Shown piece after piece: positions 12,227 through 24,439 of a stretch of DNA of 64,000 nt. The stretch covers positions 1-64,000 of the forward strand of contig JAVTVY010037026.1 of assembly GCA_036873755.1 (NCBI GenBank), read 5' to 3'. The stretch comes from Hanleya hanleyi (taxonomy: Eukaryota; Mollusca; Polyplacophora; Lepidopleurida; Hanleyidae). Positions within the stretch are counted from its first letter, which is position 1, and each line of letters opens with the position of its first letter. The notes beneath the pieces were generated by a model. That model had not been told where the DNA came from and searched no databases. It saw nothing but the letters and a program-made list of their open reading frames with translations. The position numbers and the translations under genes were made by a program.

Positions 12227-13395
12227 TACCTGTTGGCTAGAAAGCAGAAAGTATGTTTAAGAAATAAAACATCAGAGGCGGCCGAAGTACTGGCTGGTGT
12301 ACCACAGGGATCAATACCGGGCTCTTTACTTTTTATTATTTATGTAAATGACCTTCTTGTTGAAACAGAGGTAACCTCTTCTTCTATTAAACTTTTTGCT
12401 GATGATGCCACAATCACAAGCTCCAGTAAAACATCCAATATTGTTGAGAATGTGTTAAATGATGATTTGGAATGGTCAGGTCAAGACTGTTTCAATGCTG
12501 ATTACATGCCCTCAAAAGCTTGCCTATATGGAAAAAAAAGGAACTTGAAATACTACTTAATGGCCTCCCTATTCAAAATGTAAATACCGTTAAACTACTA
12601 GGAGTGAATGTGGATAGTGCTCTTACATGGGGACCACATTGTGAAACATTGTTCAAAAAAGCTTTCATCCCTTATTGGACTTTTATTTAGAAATAGACAT
12701 CTCTTATCTGCGAAAGCCAAATCCCGATTTTACACAGCATATATCCAGCCTCACATTGACTATTGTTCTACAATTTGGGGGAATGCCCCTGAATGTTACC
12801 TGGAAAGAATTCATAGACTCCAAAAACGAGCAGCCCGAATCATACTCAATGTTGACCCTCTTACACCATAAGCATCTCTTTTCAAACAACTAAATTGGAT
12901 GACAATATACGAAAGAAGTACTTCTAATTTACAAGAGCTTCAATTCTGATCAAAATTCTGTTTCAAAATTCTCCTAGAAATCATCTGATGTTACAAACCG
13001 AACCTTACGATCAACCTGTACTGAAAATCTATACATACCACAATGCAGAACTGAGTACTTCAAGAGAAGCTTAAGCTATTCATGAGCAGTACTCTGGAAT
13101 AGTCTTCCACACAATATACGCAAAGCGGAGTCTGTAAATTCTTTCAAGAAACATGTACAGAATTTTGTAAATAGCAAAGCCTAATGTGCTAGTTTACTGT
13201 GCCACAAATGGCCTGTTTTACTGTTTTATATCTGTAGTTCTTTCGTTACAAATATATAGAAGTATGCGTGTGCGTGTGTGAGTGCATGTGGGTTGATAAT
13301 ATATACCTTTTGTGTTTATCTAGAGGGCCTCAAGTGAGAACAGTCTTCTGACTGATTGTGTAACCCTCGAAAAATAAAGAATTTATTATTACTAT
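12227..13395 (+). pseudogene. LINE reverse transcriptase, C-terminal half and 3' tail (3' fragment of split LINE)
   Basis: This continues the LINE that breaks at 5875. The first residues (YLLARKQKVCL) follow on from the WMKS that ends the left fragment. The palm motifs GVPQGS and FADDA (catalytic aspartates) are present at about 12295-12410. After frameshifts the thumb and C-terminal region follows: YIQPHIDYCSTIWGN, RLQKRAARII (about 12745-12840), then a terminal NSLPHNIRKAESVNSFKK stretch ending in a stop near 13185. The 3' UTR ends around 13395 with AATAAAG and an ATTATTACTATTA tail. Several frameshifts make it inactive. Confidence 0.88.
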
Positions 13396-14199
13396 TATAA
13401 TGGTTCCAGCGAAACTGCAATGTTCTATGCTTGATACGTTTGGATGCCTGATGCTTCCCTTTTGTTGATGGTTGTGTCAAGTGGATTAGCTGGAAGAGAT
13501 TTTGCCTCCTCCGCAAGCAAGTTCGATGCCGACCAGTTCTGAATCAACAACAGCCCATGTTATTCTGACTTTCATACGTTTCTTTTTTGATAGTTGACGT
13601 TGATTTTGGTGTAGCAATGTGGAGGTTTGTTGTTATACAGTCTATTTTGGCCAGCCTGACAATCTGACCGTATAATGATCTGTATGGAGTTGCGGTAGTT
13701 GGGTACACACTCGATTGCAATTCAACAGATTGTAATTCACCATGGTATTTGTTACCTCTGTCGTCTACCGATTTCCTGGTTATAATGAGTTGACTATCCG
13801 ATCCGTGTATATAGATAACTGTTGCTGATCCTGTTGATACAGGGTTACCTAACGCCGACCGTCGGTGAAGGTCACAGTTTGCCAGAAAGTTCGCAACTTC
13901 CGTTCCGGCTAGGAGGATCTGTTCTGTGGTCCTGTTGTGGGAGTTCCCTATTGGCTTCTTCTGGATATGGACTTTCTTCAAGTAGCAGGCGTCAGATCTG
14001 ACATTCAAAATTCAACCATCGTCTATAAAAGAATTTTTGCGTGAATAATCGAAATAACTATTTCGTATGACAGCACCAATTCCAAATGTGTATGAAAAAA
14101 TAAACCACAATATGGATTCAAACAAGAAATAATCCTAAAACCAGGAATGCTACAACTGTTGCCTTATTTTAGCAAACTCTCTTTGGATGCAATTTACCA

Positions 14200-14520
14200 T
14201 TTTAAGGATTGAGTAGCGCTTTTGCTGCGGCAGTAGTTCTATTGATGAGGGCCTGACTTATGGTTGCTGTCAGGCTTAACGATGTGCTTTCATGGTTTGT
14301 GGTACCTAGCTTGGGAATGAAGTTTGTAATCTCTCCTTTCCAGACACGAGGGACGACTCCAGATGACCAGAATATTTGGAAAAAAGAGTAAGGACATTAA
14401 TGGCAATGGTCCGGAGTATTTACATCGGAGTATGTCTCCCGGGCCAGGTGCGGTGTTTGCCTTTCATCTGAGAGATAACACTGATCACTTCTTCATATTT
14501 CATGTCGCGGTTTGCTTCGT
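14200..14520 (-). pseudogene. Degenerate reverse-transcriptase-like fragment
   Basis: Read on the minus strand with frame changes, the segment gives an EEVISVISQMKGK stretch, an APGPGDILR-like stretch and then SSGVVPRVWKGEITNFIPKLG. This resembles the RT finger region of non-LTR elements ('GxxPxxWKxxxIxxIPKxG'). No catalytic box was found nearby. It is a weak, diverged match based on pattern only. Confidence 0.35.
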
Positions 14521-15227
14521 AATTACCACTCTGTGATCTCAGTGATCATGGCTCTGACTCTGACAACTTCTTTTTGTTTGGATCACTGCGAGTGTTTATG
14601 TTTCGCTTGCAAAATGATTTCATTCCACTGCTCACATTTTGGTAATACCAAACTTTGGAAAATCGTAACACTGTCTTCTTCGCAATTGCTTCTTCGGCAC
14701 AATTAAAATAACATCATTCAAACTTGAGGCCGCTTTTTGGACATCGGCTTTAGACCTGGTTTGAGATCTCTATACTACAATGATCCAGGATATTACTTTG
14801 TCATTCAGGACCACTGGACCACCTTTCACAGTTACAATCCTTCAGATACCACTTGTCCCTGAGTGTTGTTGGCTGTCGCCGGCGCCTGCAGTGACAGCGA
14901 ATAGGTTGGTACGTAAGACAGCCTGTTGACCCACTGCCAGTCTATGGGTAGTAAGCGTCAGATCGAACATTCAATATTCAGCCGTCGTCAGTAAATAATT
15001 TCCGCATCAACGATCGAAAGGTCTATTTCGTATGACATCACCAATTCAAAATGTGAATGACATAACAGTAATAATAACACATGATGTTGTCCTACAAGAC
15101 AGAAGCAGGCAACAGCTTTCAACGATGCCGGAAAACATGGTGATGTTTATTACATAAAGTCCTAATCAGTGACAATTGTTCTTTATCCAAATGAATTTCC
15201 AAGTCGTTTTCCAGAGTATTTATCTCA

Positions 15228-15375
15228 AGCACGCTTTGATTGTGACTGTTCATTTGAACACCTTGGAAACTTTAAAACCCATTAAATTCAACAGTCCTAG
15301 CCTCGGGTTAAGCGGAATTACACATAAGTTACGAAACGTAGTGCCGGGGATCTTGCACGCTTCGATCGTATTGTG
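15228..15375 (-). mobile_element. YIDD-type RT element, 3' end remnant
   Basis: In reverse complement this segment matches 62060-62200, the region just after the RT frame at 61575-62090: GCGTGCAAGATC, TTACGTTTCGTAACTT, TTCCGCTTAACCCG and the TTC..TGAACAGTCACAATCAAAGCGT module, in that order. Only the 3' end is present. Confidence 0.7.
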
Positions 15376-16086
15376 CCGTCAGTGTACGATATGTATCACA
15401 GGAATTTGAGGAACTTTGAATGGAGGCTTTTGGTAATACAGCAGGTATGGTGGTTTAGGTGTCCTATGTTGAAGACCTCGATTAACAGTCAATTCATTAG
15501 CACGGGGACCAAAACAGGTATGTTGCTCATCCTTATGTAGGTCAGTGCTGTGATTCTTCATTAATTTCAGAATGATGGGAAGGAGTTGTTTGATAGTATC
15601 CATTTTCCAGCCTTGCATTTCTCGCGTTGAATTCCCCCGTCAGAAGAAGGTACATATTTGTCACTTTGTGCTGAATATTGTTAAACTTGGTTATGTTTTC
15701 TATGTTGTCGTTGAGGGGGGAGGTGCATACTGAGCCTACAATCACATTCACAGAAGGTAGCGTTGATGTCAGGCTCCATGATGTTCGAATGAACAGTCAT
15801 GATCAAAGTGTGTTCGTCAATAAGAAGTATATTAACGTCCTTCCTATTGCTTTCTTAAATGGACACTGGCTCAAAATCTGATATACGGTTAGATTTCACT
15901 GTTGGACGGGGTCATCAGATCTACTTCGGTTAGCGTTTATAGACTTTATTTATCCCACAATGCGGCATCCAGGGGTAAGTTCACCAATTCGACAGAAAAG
16001 GCAACAGAAGTATGGTTAAAGTTTATTGTACTTATGTGTTGTTGTTTTTTGGAAATGTTCGCACATTCAGAATGTCACCACTGTTA

Positions 16087-16315
16087 GCACTCACTGCGAC
16101 TGATCCAGTCACTGCGACTGATCCACTCACTGCGACTGATCCACTCACTGCGACTGATCCACTCACTGCGACTGATCCACTCACTGCGACTGATCCACTT
16201 ACTGCGACTGATCCACTCACTGCGACTGATCCACTCACTGCGACTGATCCACTCACTGCGACTGATCCACTCACTGCGACTGATCCACTCACTGCGACTG
16301 ATCCAGTCACTGCTT
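16087..16315. repeat. 18-bp minisatellite, about 12.5 copies
   Basis: The unit is ACTGCGACTGATCCACTC, and copies differ by one or two bases. Because 18 is divisible by 3 and the unit lacks stops, it stays open on both strands: LTATDP repeats on plus, a VAVSGS-type repeat on minus. These open frames are repeat artefacts rather than genes. Confidence 0.93.
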
Positions 16316-16423
16316 TCATAGATAGAGTTATTTTTTTTTCTCTTTTTGGTTCATGCAGGTAGCTGTCCATGGGATACAGTTTTGAGAAGTGGTGATGGCG
16401 TCAGAAACTTATTAAACATCAAG

Positions 16424-16790
16424 CGTATCCACTCAAACTTTCTCAAATTTGGCGATACATATCGCATGCTGATAGCAAAATACGAGCGTAGCGTGCGTGT
16501 GTTACGTTTCGTAACTTGTGGCTACTTCCGTTTAAATTGAGGATAGGGGCCGTATGAACCGATGTACTTCGAGATCATCATGGTGTTCATATGAACAGAC
16601 ACAATCAAAGCGCGACTGAGATACAACATTCTCTAGATAACGACTTTACAACGAAAATTATATGGATTAAGAATACTGATAAGCGATACGAATTTAATAT
16701 TTTTGGAACATCATGATGTCTTGCCGGCATCATTGAAAATTGTTGACCGCTGCTCTCTTGCAGGAAGCTAGCCTATGTGTATGTATACTA
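16424..16790 (+). mobile_element. YIDD-type RT element, C-terminus and 3' UTR remnant
   Basis: It begins with the last codons of the RT frame (NFLKFGDTYRMLIAKYERS). It then follows the 3' UTR of the copy at 61575-62480 through GGGGCCGTATGAACC, TTAAGAATACTGAT and CATGATGTCTTGCCGGCATC to the TCTCTTGCAGGAA word near 16757. It is truncated at its 5' side, directly after the 18-bp minisatellite. Confidence 0.8.
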
Positions 16791-16807
16791 TGAATGTGAT
16801 TATGGTG

Positions 16808-16978
16808 GAGAGACCCTCCACCCCCCCCCCCCACCAAGTTTAGGCCTGGGTGAGGCGAGCGCTCCCCACACACTTCTTGCACCTCTGGAATATGAATCCC
16901 CCCACCCCCACCAAGTTTAGGCCTGGGTGAGGCGAGCGCTCCCCCCACACACTTCTTGCACCTTTGGAATATGAATGA
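16808..16978. repeat. Two ~80-bp direct repeats with C-runs
   Basis: A CCACC..CCACCAAGTTTAGGCC segment running through GGGTGAGGCGAGCGCTCCC and ACACTTCTTGCACCT to TGGAATATGAAT occurs twice, starting near 16817 and 16898. A related AGGCTTAGACCTGGGTGAGT word follows a G-run at about 37040-37100. Confidence 0.8.
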
Positions 16979-17233
16979 CGGACTATACACGCCTGTATTT
17001 GCATGGATTACCAGCTGTTCTCTAACATGCGTTAATTTAGATTGAATGCCCAGTCCATAGCTAGGTACTGGATGAAAAACAAAAATTCTAGGACAGAGGT
17101 TTCTTTTACACCGGCGTGGAGAAAATACGGGAAATAAATATTATTCTTTCAGGATTTTTTCTTTCCTTCGCTTCGTTGACCGTTTTCATGTCACTTTGAG
17201 AAGAAATGAGAAGAGCGATATATATATATACGA

Positions 17234-17465
17234 ATTAATGTCCAGTCCAATATACCTGTGACTGAACGTCCATAACCACGCACCCAACCATTAATGTCCA
17301 GTCCAATATACCTGTGACTGAACGTCCATAACCACAATATACCTGTGACTGAACGTCCATAACCACAATATACCTGTGACTGAACGTCCATAACCACACA
17401 CCCAACCATTAATGTCCAGTCCAATATACCTGTGACTGAACGTCCATAACCACGCACCCAACCAT
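17234..17465. repeat. 31-bp/56-bp higher-order minisatellite
   Basis: Five copies of a 31-bp word (AATATACCTGTGACTGAACG through CATAACCAC) start at about 17249, 17305, 17336, 17367 and 17422. Some are separated by a 25-bp spacer containing CCAACCATTAATGTCCAGTC. This gives a mixed 31/56-bp periodicity. Confidence 0.9.
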
Positions 17466-17469
17466 TCAG

Positions 17470-20400
17470 TGCGAGTTGAACAGACAAGGTCCAATTGTTT
17501 ATATTAACCTGGCGCGAATTACCCCTTATATCAAATTCAGAACCGACACTAGAGTCTTACACTGTTGTGAACTCCACCGATAAAAAGCCTTGAGATCTGA
17601 TGCAGCCAGTATAAACACGGTAAACGAGACTGCCTGCATCAGAAAGAAAGGAATTTATAAAGAGTACCGTAGACAAGAGAAGCGAATAACATGTAGTTAG
17701 TTTCATGAGCCAGCTATTCTGATGATACATGGTGCATCATCAACTACACTGGCAAAACTCCCTGTGTACCTTAGAGAAAGGAACCGTCAGGCTGCTTGTA
17801 CAGTTAAATAACAAGAGATAGATAGACTAGGTGTGGTAAGAAAGCACGTGAAATGTCACTAGAGAGGTACACACTGTTCACTATGGAGAAGGGAGAAGAG
17901 TTACAGCGAAGTGGTCCACTGAACATCTGAGCCTTTTTTTTATCAATGTTGATATACTGTTATTCGATTGGCGAAAATATTAACAAGTTGTCGTGTACTG
18001 TAAAAAACAATGCTTTCATCGCCAAGGACAAAATACGCATGGACGAGTTCACGTATCTTCATCAATATATATGCTATATGGGTCATTAGCTGATAAACAG
18101 TTCAAATTCGACTAAATAAGAAGTTGGTTCGACTGGACGTTCAATTCAGCCATATCTGCACAAGTTACTGACATAGTAAGTATAATTCGTCTAAGAATTG
18201 TTAAACCATTGCTTATGCTATGTAAACGAATGTTGGGTTTCGATCAAGTTATAATTCCGTGGAATTTGATATAAGTTTATTTTGAGACGAGAAGTATATA
18301 CGGTTACATATCTAATTGACGAAGCTCTGTTATACTGAAACCATAAATTTAGTATGCAGAAATCTGTATAATAGTTCTTCGCGCTTATACCTATCTGAAT
18401 TCAATAATATTTCCATATATACTCGTCTTTTCCTATCAGTATCGTTGTAAACACTCCCTTTATGTAGAGTATCCAGTAGTATAAGTTCATTCTGTGTATT
18501 AAAATATATGGGGAGGGGAAATGACCACGATGAGAAATAACCAGGAGGGGAAATGTCCGAAGGGGAAATGACGGGGAGGGGAAATGGCCGTACACCAATA
18601 AGAAGCGTACATCGAAGACCTCCGACCGCTTTTCTCCTTTGAGACCGATGGACAATTTAATATGAAATATTTCGGTTGATTGTTTACACGGAATTTCTTT
18701 TGAGGACGAGGATTTACAGACTGTCGGATTTGACGCTTATATTCATGAAGTCAGTTTATCAATTAGTTATGAAAACGAATATATAGTTATACTGTTGATT
18801 AGGTGAGGCGCTCTGTGAATAACACCAACATGGTGGCAAATGAATTTAGTTTTATTGATGCATTGTACTAACCTACACAGATTGAACAATCAGATTAAAA
18901 TCAAATCTATATATGTCGAGGCGATTGGAGCGACATTTAGGTCTTATTTTAATCATATCGAAAGATTGAGTAAAATATGTCAAACTCTAATCAAGGTAAA
19001 AGACAATGCCCACTGGCAGTGTAATCTACGGTTCCAAAATTTATGGTTACCTCAAGGCCACATCAAACTATATAGGAGTGCAAAGGAGCAGGCAATTAAT
19101 TTGCCATAATTACATTGCATAAAGTATATTCACATATATTTACTTATGCTAACATTCACATGCTGATCATGGTTCAATATTCGCACGCCTATACATGTTA
19201 ATGCAGTGTAAGAGGATGTTTTCTCCAGTTACTCATTAGCCCGATATGTTCAGCGTTATGCCTCAGTGAGAATGCAGTTCTTTCTTTTATATATATTTCC
19301 AACTGTGCAGTTTTGCATAGTGATATCTCGAGGCAGATATCAATATGCCACCAAAAAGTGGTGCGATGACGCGGCTTGTATTATTTTGTGTGGTTTGTCT
19401 TCAATTCTGTATGAATCACAATTCAGTGCACTGATATACCGGTACGTTAAATAGTAGTACATGTACATAATAGCTGATGCATCTGTATCGGTATGTGTCT
19501 CCATTCACTTGAAAACGCTGGGGGCATATACAGCGAAACGTGCATATTTGAGAAGTGGAAATCATAGAGCTTTCAATTATTTAATTATTACCCACTTCTG
19601 AATGTAATTTAAAACTTATTTGAACACTTTTCTTAAAAAAATGTACAAATACAGTTGCGGAATGGAGGATGCTAGTTCGCTAATGAAACCTTCAGGTTAT
19701 GGCAACGAACTGTTTTCCATTTAGTGTCATACACCGTGAGGGTTTGATTCCCATCGATGGCGGTCTTCCACCCAAAGCTATTATCCGTGCTTCACGAAGT
19801 GTTACTGGGAATAGGAATGCGGACAGGAAGTATGTCCGACTGCTCAAGCATTGGGACAAACGTATATTACTTTATGACAGTAAAAAGTGATATCTATCAT
19901 ATTAAACACTTAAGGAAGATATGTTTTTAGTTTCCGTATAGAACGTTTTTTTTGTCAAAATATGATTGGTTATGGCTATTTATGACTACCTGCTGATGTT
20001 GACCTAGTCCCCGGGGGCTCTCCATCACTTTATCATATATATTTGACATGTGTTGCTGAGGACACTGGTATGCATACCGTTTATATTGATAATTTAATAC
20101 ATAATTAGTTTTAACAACGCAAAGCAATCAGAAAAAACAGTAGTCTGTCATTCATACGGCCCAATCCGTATCATCAACAGGTATTCATTTATCTTTCGAG
20201 TCAATTGAACTGTTTCCTGGAGATGATTTGAATTTTCCCAAATGCTACGATCATCATTTTCTGATAGTGATTTGGGAATCCAGAGGTGAAGGCTTTTGAC
20301 GGTATGCAATAATAATTTGTGGCTTTGATTGAAACTGTCATCTTTTTTCATAATATCTTGCGAATATATCTTGATGAGGGATGTATTCACCATATGAAGG

Positions 20401-20470
20401 TCATTCTAGTAACTCAGTCAAAACTGCAATCGACTCTCTTGTCGTGAAGAGAACTTGACATCACGCCATT
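17470..20470. other. Intergenic DNA, little structure
   Basis: No gene recognised. A short G/A-rich cluster at about 18505-18600 repeats GGGGAAATG four to five times. Around 18690-18745 there is a TTTTGAGGACGAGG...GTCGGATTTGACGC segment, similar to the terminal module of the YIDD RT family. Open frames of 60-90 codons are isolated and lack motifs. Confidence 0.5.
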
Positions 20471-20474
20471 ATCG

Positions 20475-21000
20475 TTTTGTAAAGGTCCATATGATCAATT
20501 TTATGAAGTTCATATGCCCTGTTTTATAAAGGTCCATATGTTCAGTTTTACAAAGGTTCGTGCTCAGTTTTAGGAAGATCCATGTACCTATATAACGGTC
20601 CATACGCTCACTTTTATAAATTTCCATTTGCTCAGTTTTAGAAAGGTCCGTATTTTGCAGTTTTATAAAGTTCGATATGCTCCGTTTTATAAAGGTCAAT
20701 ATGCCCAGTTTCATAAATGTCCATCTGTTCTATTTTATAAAGTTTATAAAAGTCCATATGCCAAGTGTTATAAAGGTTCGTGTGCTAAGTTTTATGAAGG
20801 TCCATGTGCTCAGTTCAGTTTTACTGAAGGTCCAATTGCTCAGTTCAGTTTTACTGAAGGTCCATATGGTAAGTTTAATAAATATCCTTGCTCAGTTAAG
20901 TTTTTATAGATACCCATGTACTCAGTTCAGTTTATAAAGGTTCATATGACAAGTTTAATGAAGATTCATAAGCTCAAGATTATAACGGTCAATATACCAT
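20475..21000. repeat. Degenerate ~28-bp minisatellite
   Basis: Roughly eighteen diverged units are built on CAGTTTTATAAAGGTCCATATG. Unit length varies because of small duplications, for example CTCAGTTCAGTTTTACTGAAGG twice near 20810-20860. Long open frames in both directions here follow from the repeat. Confidence 0.85.
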
Positions 21001-21404
21001 CAAGGTCTATATACTAAAGATTTCCAAAGGTCTATACATTCTTTGATAGACAGCGTCGTCTCTTTTATTCCGTCGATCACATAGTTCATCTCTTACCATC
21101 AGATGATCAAATAGGGCTATTACATAATTGCTCTTGGGTATTTGTATCTGTACAGCTCAAGTCGGTGCTAGGGGACGTATGGGCATGTCATTCAAAATGT
21201 CTACATGAATAGTCACAATAAAAGCGTGGGTGAGATAACAAATCCTCGTAGACGAAACAATTGCAAATATTTTTTCTTAATTTGACTCGGCTATTGTTTA
21301 TTCAAAACAATACATAACAAACGAATTCATATTGTCTCAAAAGAGTGTAATGGGACTTCAGTGTTTAAGTGTATGAAAGCTAAGGATACGAGGAATGCTG
21401 GCGT

Positions 21405-21446
<42 letters not shown>

Positions 21447-23100
21447 AGTGAGAATTGTAATTTATACCTACAAGGAAGTAAGTGCTCACGGAGTCATACG
21501 AGAAACGTATTTCCATTATTGGCGTGTTCTTCATGGACCTAACCTCGCCTGTCTAACAGTGTCTGGTCTGATGTTCGTATTCAAGAATAGGCTATGGGTA
21601 CCAGTTTCTCTGTTTCAACCTCAGATCGCAGAGTATCTATGCGGACTAAATGTAAACATGCCACCTAATTGGTTGATATTAACTGAAGTGGACTGATGGA
21701 ATAGCAGACCACGGGAGCTGAGTTTGCTCTATTTTAAAATGCTTTCATAATGAATCACCAGTAAATCATTGATTTTCCACAGGATTTTGGAAATCTCAAA
21801 ATCGCACCAAGCCACGCTGTCTAGATGCTTCTGAGCGATATTGAAAAAAACCCGGCATACACTATCTCACTGTTTTCTTCTTATTTTTCTGTGTCTGAAG
21901 CTTCGATGCATTTAGAGATGAAAATCATCTTATCCATGAGATTTAGGTGATTAGCTATTCAAATTTATGCTAACATGGTCGTAAATGGGTTAGTATTTGC
22001 TCACGTTCACGCGATATATTCATCCAAAGAATCACAAACAAGAGTGATTATCAGCTAATTCCTGACAATCCAGGCCGAATTTATGTCAGATTTAACGAAA
22101 AATGGCATATTTTTGACATAATTATGACGTCCGATTTAGGTCCGATATCGGAACCGGCATGTACATTTGTGATCACTAAGATCTGTCTATAACTGTTCAT
22201 TTTATAACACAATTATGCACTAAGTTCAGCGAGTCTAAGTCCAATTTCCTCGATGAAGATAGCCCATGCATGCTTTCCAGTTCTAGCGAATTGTTCACGA
22301 TGGATATACATTAATTTGAAATTGACTACACTATTTGAATACCCAATTGGATAGGTTTAAGGTGTTACTATGGAATATAAGTGCTTTATAACGCCATCAG
22401 CGGATGAAGTGTGTGAATACATTAAGGAGAGAGAGAGAGAGAATTAAGGTTTAACGTCAGCAATATTTCATCTATATATCGACGACAATATATTAAGCGG
22501 GAGAGTAACATGTGCAACGTATTCCATCCAAATCAAATAACGGGTAATTGCGATGCAAAGAGTCCAGGAAGTCTGAACCAAATCAAACTAATACGTTTTT
22601 TCTAACGACCAATATCATGTTGGTTCCTTTCCTTCATTTTTGCGCCATTTTGTTAAGGGGGTACGCTCACATACCGCTTCACAGTTTCAAAGATAATTGT
22701 TTGATCCCCGTCATATTTCATGTTTTCATCGGACATACACTACAATCTGCAATTATAAAAAATTAGGCAACTTTAAAAACGGGATTTTTTTTTTGCTATA
22801 TCAAGAGCCTGAAATAATTAATACAATGGATATTAAAAAAGAACAAAATAGCTCCGACAGGATAACCTAAAGCATATATCCACGTCTGTTCGTGATGAAA
22901 TTTATGTTCTTTCTGGATTACGTAAGCGAGAAAATATATTGGTATCGTCTAATGCAATTCCCATTTGCAAACTGAATACACATATTTCATTTACCCATTC
23001 ATGTTTCTTTTCTGTTTTCGCTTCCAGGTAGAGTCAAAATTCATCCTTTCGCTTCAAGGAAATCCACGGTAACACGGTTCACATGGCGGCATCTTGAAAG
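21001..23100. other. Intergenic DNA upstream of the GPCR
   Basis: A dispersed module (CATGAATAGTCACAATAAAAGCG) lies at 21205-21235. An (AT)n run is at 21408-21444 and a short (GA)n run at 22427-22442. The GA run is followed by TTAAGGTTTAACGTCAGCAATATTTC, which resembles the conserved core of the SINE at 56.7-57.8 kb in reverse complement. No gene seen. Confidence 0.5.
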
Positions 23101-23104
23101 AATC

Positions 23105-24439
23105 ATGGAAAACTTAACACTGAATATTGACGGTGCCGCAGCTGATCGATGGTTACACAGTTCACGGGATCAGGTTGACTATTGCTATTCACAATTTTCC
23201 CTTAACGATAGCAGCGAAGACATCGTACTCTGCCTAAATGCTGCCAAGGCGAAAGACTACATTCCAGCCATTTTGTACCTGGCGATCCTCATGGTAGTCG
23301 GGTCGACCGGTAACCTGATGGTGGGATACATTTACTACTTCAGGCTAAGGAAGCATTCTTATCAATTATTCATCTTGTGTCTGGCGACCTTGGACCTAAC
23401 CAACTGCTTGGTGGGCATGCCAGCCGAGATAGTTGACCTTTGCTATCCCTACATGTTCTACTCGCCGGGAGGATGTAAAGCTATCCGATTCATAGAGTCC
23501 GTGGTGGTTGTGTCATCGGCTGTGATTCTCATACAAGTAGCTGTTGCTCGTTATCATAAAACTTACGAACCATTGAAAAAACTACGCCTCTACAGAACTA
23601 GGATTTTATGCGGAAGCGCCTTCACGTGTGGTTTTTGTTTGTCTTGGCCAGCACTTCTGATCTTTGGCAAGAAGACAATAGATCTACCTTTTGGGCTCAA
23701 GGGACAAGATTGCTCAACGGACGACGAAATGAAGGGAAGCGTAGTCATTCTTTTATACTATGTATTTTTAATATGCGTATTTATTATCAGTGTATCAATA
23801 TTGTCTGTCTTATACATTATCATAGGAGTAAAACTGTGGCGCGAACGAAGGATGAACATTGTGGAAACACGGACAAATAGCACAGTTAATTCGATAGACC
23901 AGAATGGCGAATCTCCGCGGAGTCTCTCCTCCAGCAGCAGTATTGAAGCAATACCCGAGCCTGGATCACCCGATATCGTTACAGATTTAGTCTTCAAGAA
24001 ACATAAATTGGAAAAGACATACAGTACTGTAAGCAGCTTTTCCGTTTCGAATCATTCCAAAGCCAAATTGGATCGTCGCACTAGCTCGGAAACGATCTTG
24101 AGTGTACGCGCTGCAAGACCCACATTAAAAACGGGCAGAATGACAGTTATAATGTTTTCTATTACCACAGCGTTTATTTTGAGCTTCTTGCCCTATTTAA
24201 CTATTATGATATGCCGCGCCGTGGACACACAATGGGAATATTTTGAGACGGCGGCACAAGAAGTTGCTTATAAAATTGCTTCCAAGTCTTTCTTTCTGAA
24301 CAGTGCTCTGAATCCCATCATATACAGTTTCCTCAGTAGACGGTTCCGTCAGGAATGTGTATATACAATCCGCGACATACACAAATCTTGTTCCCGTATC
24401 CGGATTGGGGCCAAACCGAGCGATTTCTCTGGAAACTAG
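23105..24439 (+). CDS. Class A (rhodopsin-like) G-protein-coupled receptor
   Basis: This is a predicted cell-surface receptor of 444 residues with no intron in the coding part. Extracellular N-terminus with sequons at N3 and N34. TM1 about 53-78 with GN (N70); TM2 about 86-110 with LATLDL (D97); C124 before TM3, pairing with C203 in loop 2; TM4 carries the conserved W181; TM5 about 212-242 with Y237 but no proline; a long Ser-rich third cytoplasmic loop (about 246-343); TM6 about 345-371 with SFLPY; TM7 about 388-410 with NPIIY (403-407), then a short basic tail. The DRY motif at the end of TM3 is ARY (148-150). A polypyrimidine tract ending TTCCAG just before 23030 suggests a 5' UTR intron. 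The family style is peptide-receptor-like; the ligand is unknown. Confidence 0.93.
   Translation: MENLTLNIDGAAADRWLHSSRDQVDYCYSQFSLNDSSEDIVLCLNAAKAKDYIPAILYLAILMVVGSTGNLMVGYIYYFRLRKHSYQLFILCLATLDLTNCLVGMPAEIVDLCYPYMFYSPGGCKAIRFIESVVVVSSAVILIQVAVARYHKTYEPLKKLRLYRTRILCGSAFTCGFCLSWPALLIFGKKTIDLPFGLKGQDCSTDDEMKGSVVILLYYVFLICVFIISVSILSVLYIIIGVKLWRERRMNIVETRTNSTVNSIDQNGESPRSLSSSSSIEAIPEPGSPDIVTDLVFKKHKLEKTYSTVSSFSVSNHSKAKLDRRTSSETILSVRAARPTLKTGRMTVIMFSITTAFILSFLPYLTIMICRAVDTQWEYFETAAQEVAYKIASKSFFLNSALNPIIYSFLSRRFRQECVYTIRDIHKSCSRIRIGAKPSDFSGN

Noticed and set aside
13544..14008. 154-codon open frame on the minus strand
   Set aside because: No ATG at its start, no domain recognised, and it adjoins a dispersed repeat module. 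It could be part of a retroelement, but I cannot support a call.
16012..16370. 112-116-codon open frames on both strands with LTATDP/VAVSGS repeats
   Set aside because: They are made of an 18-bp minisatellite whose unit has no stops; no conserved flanks.
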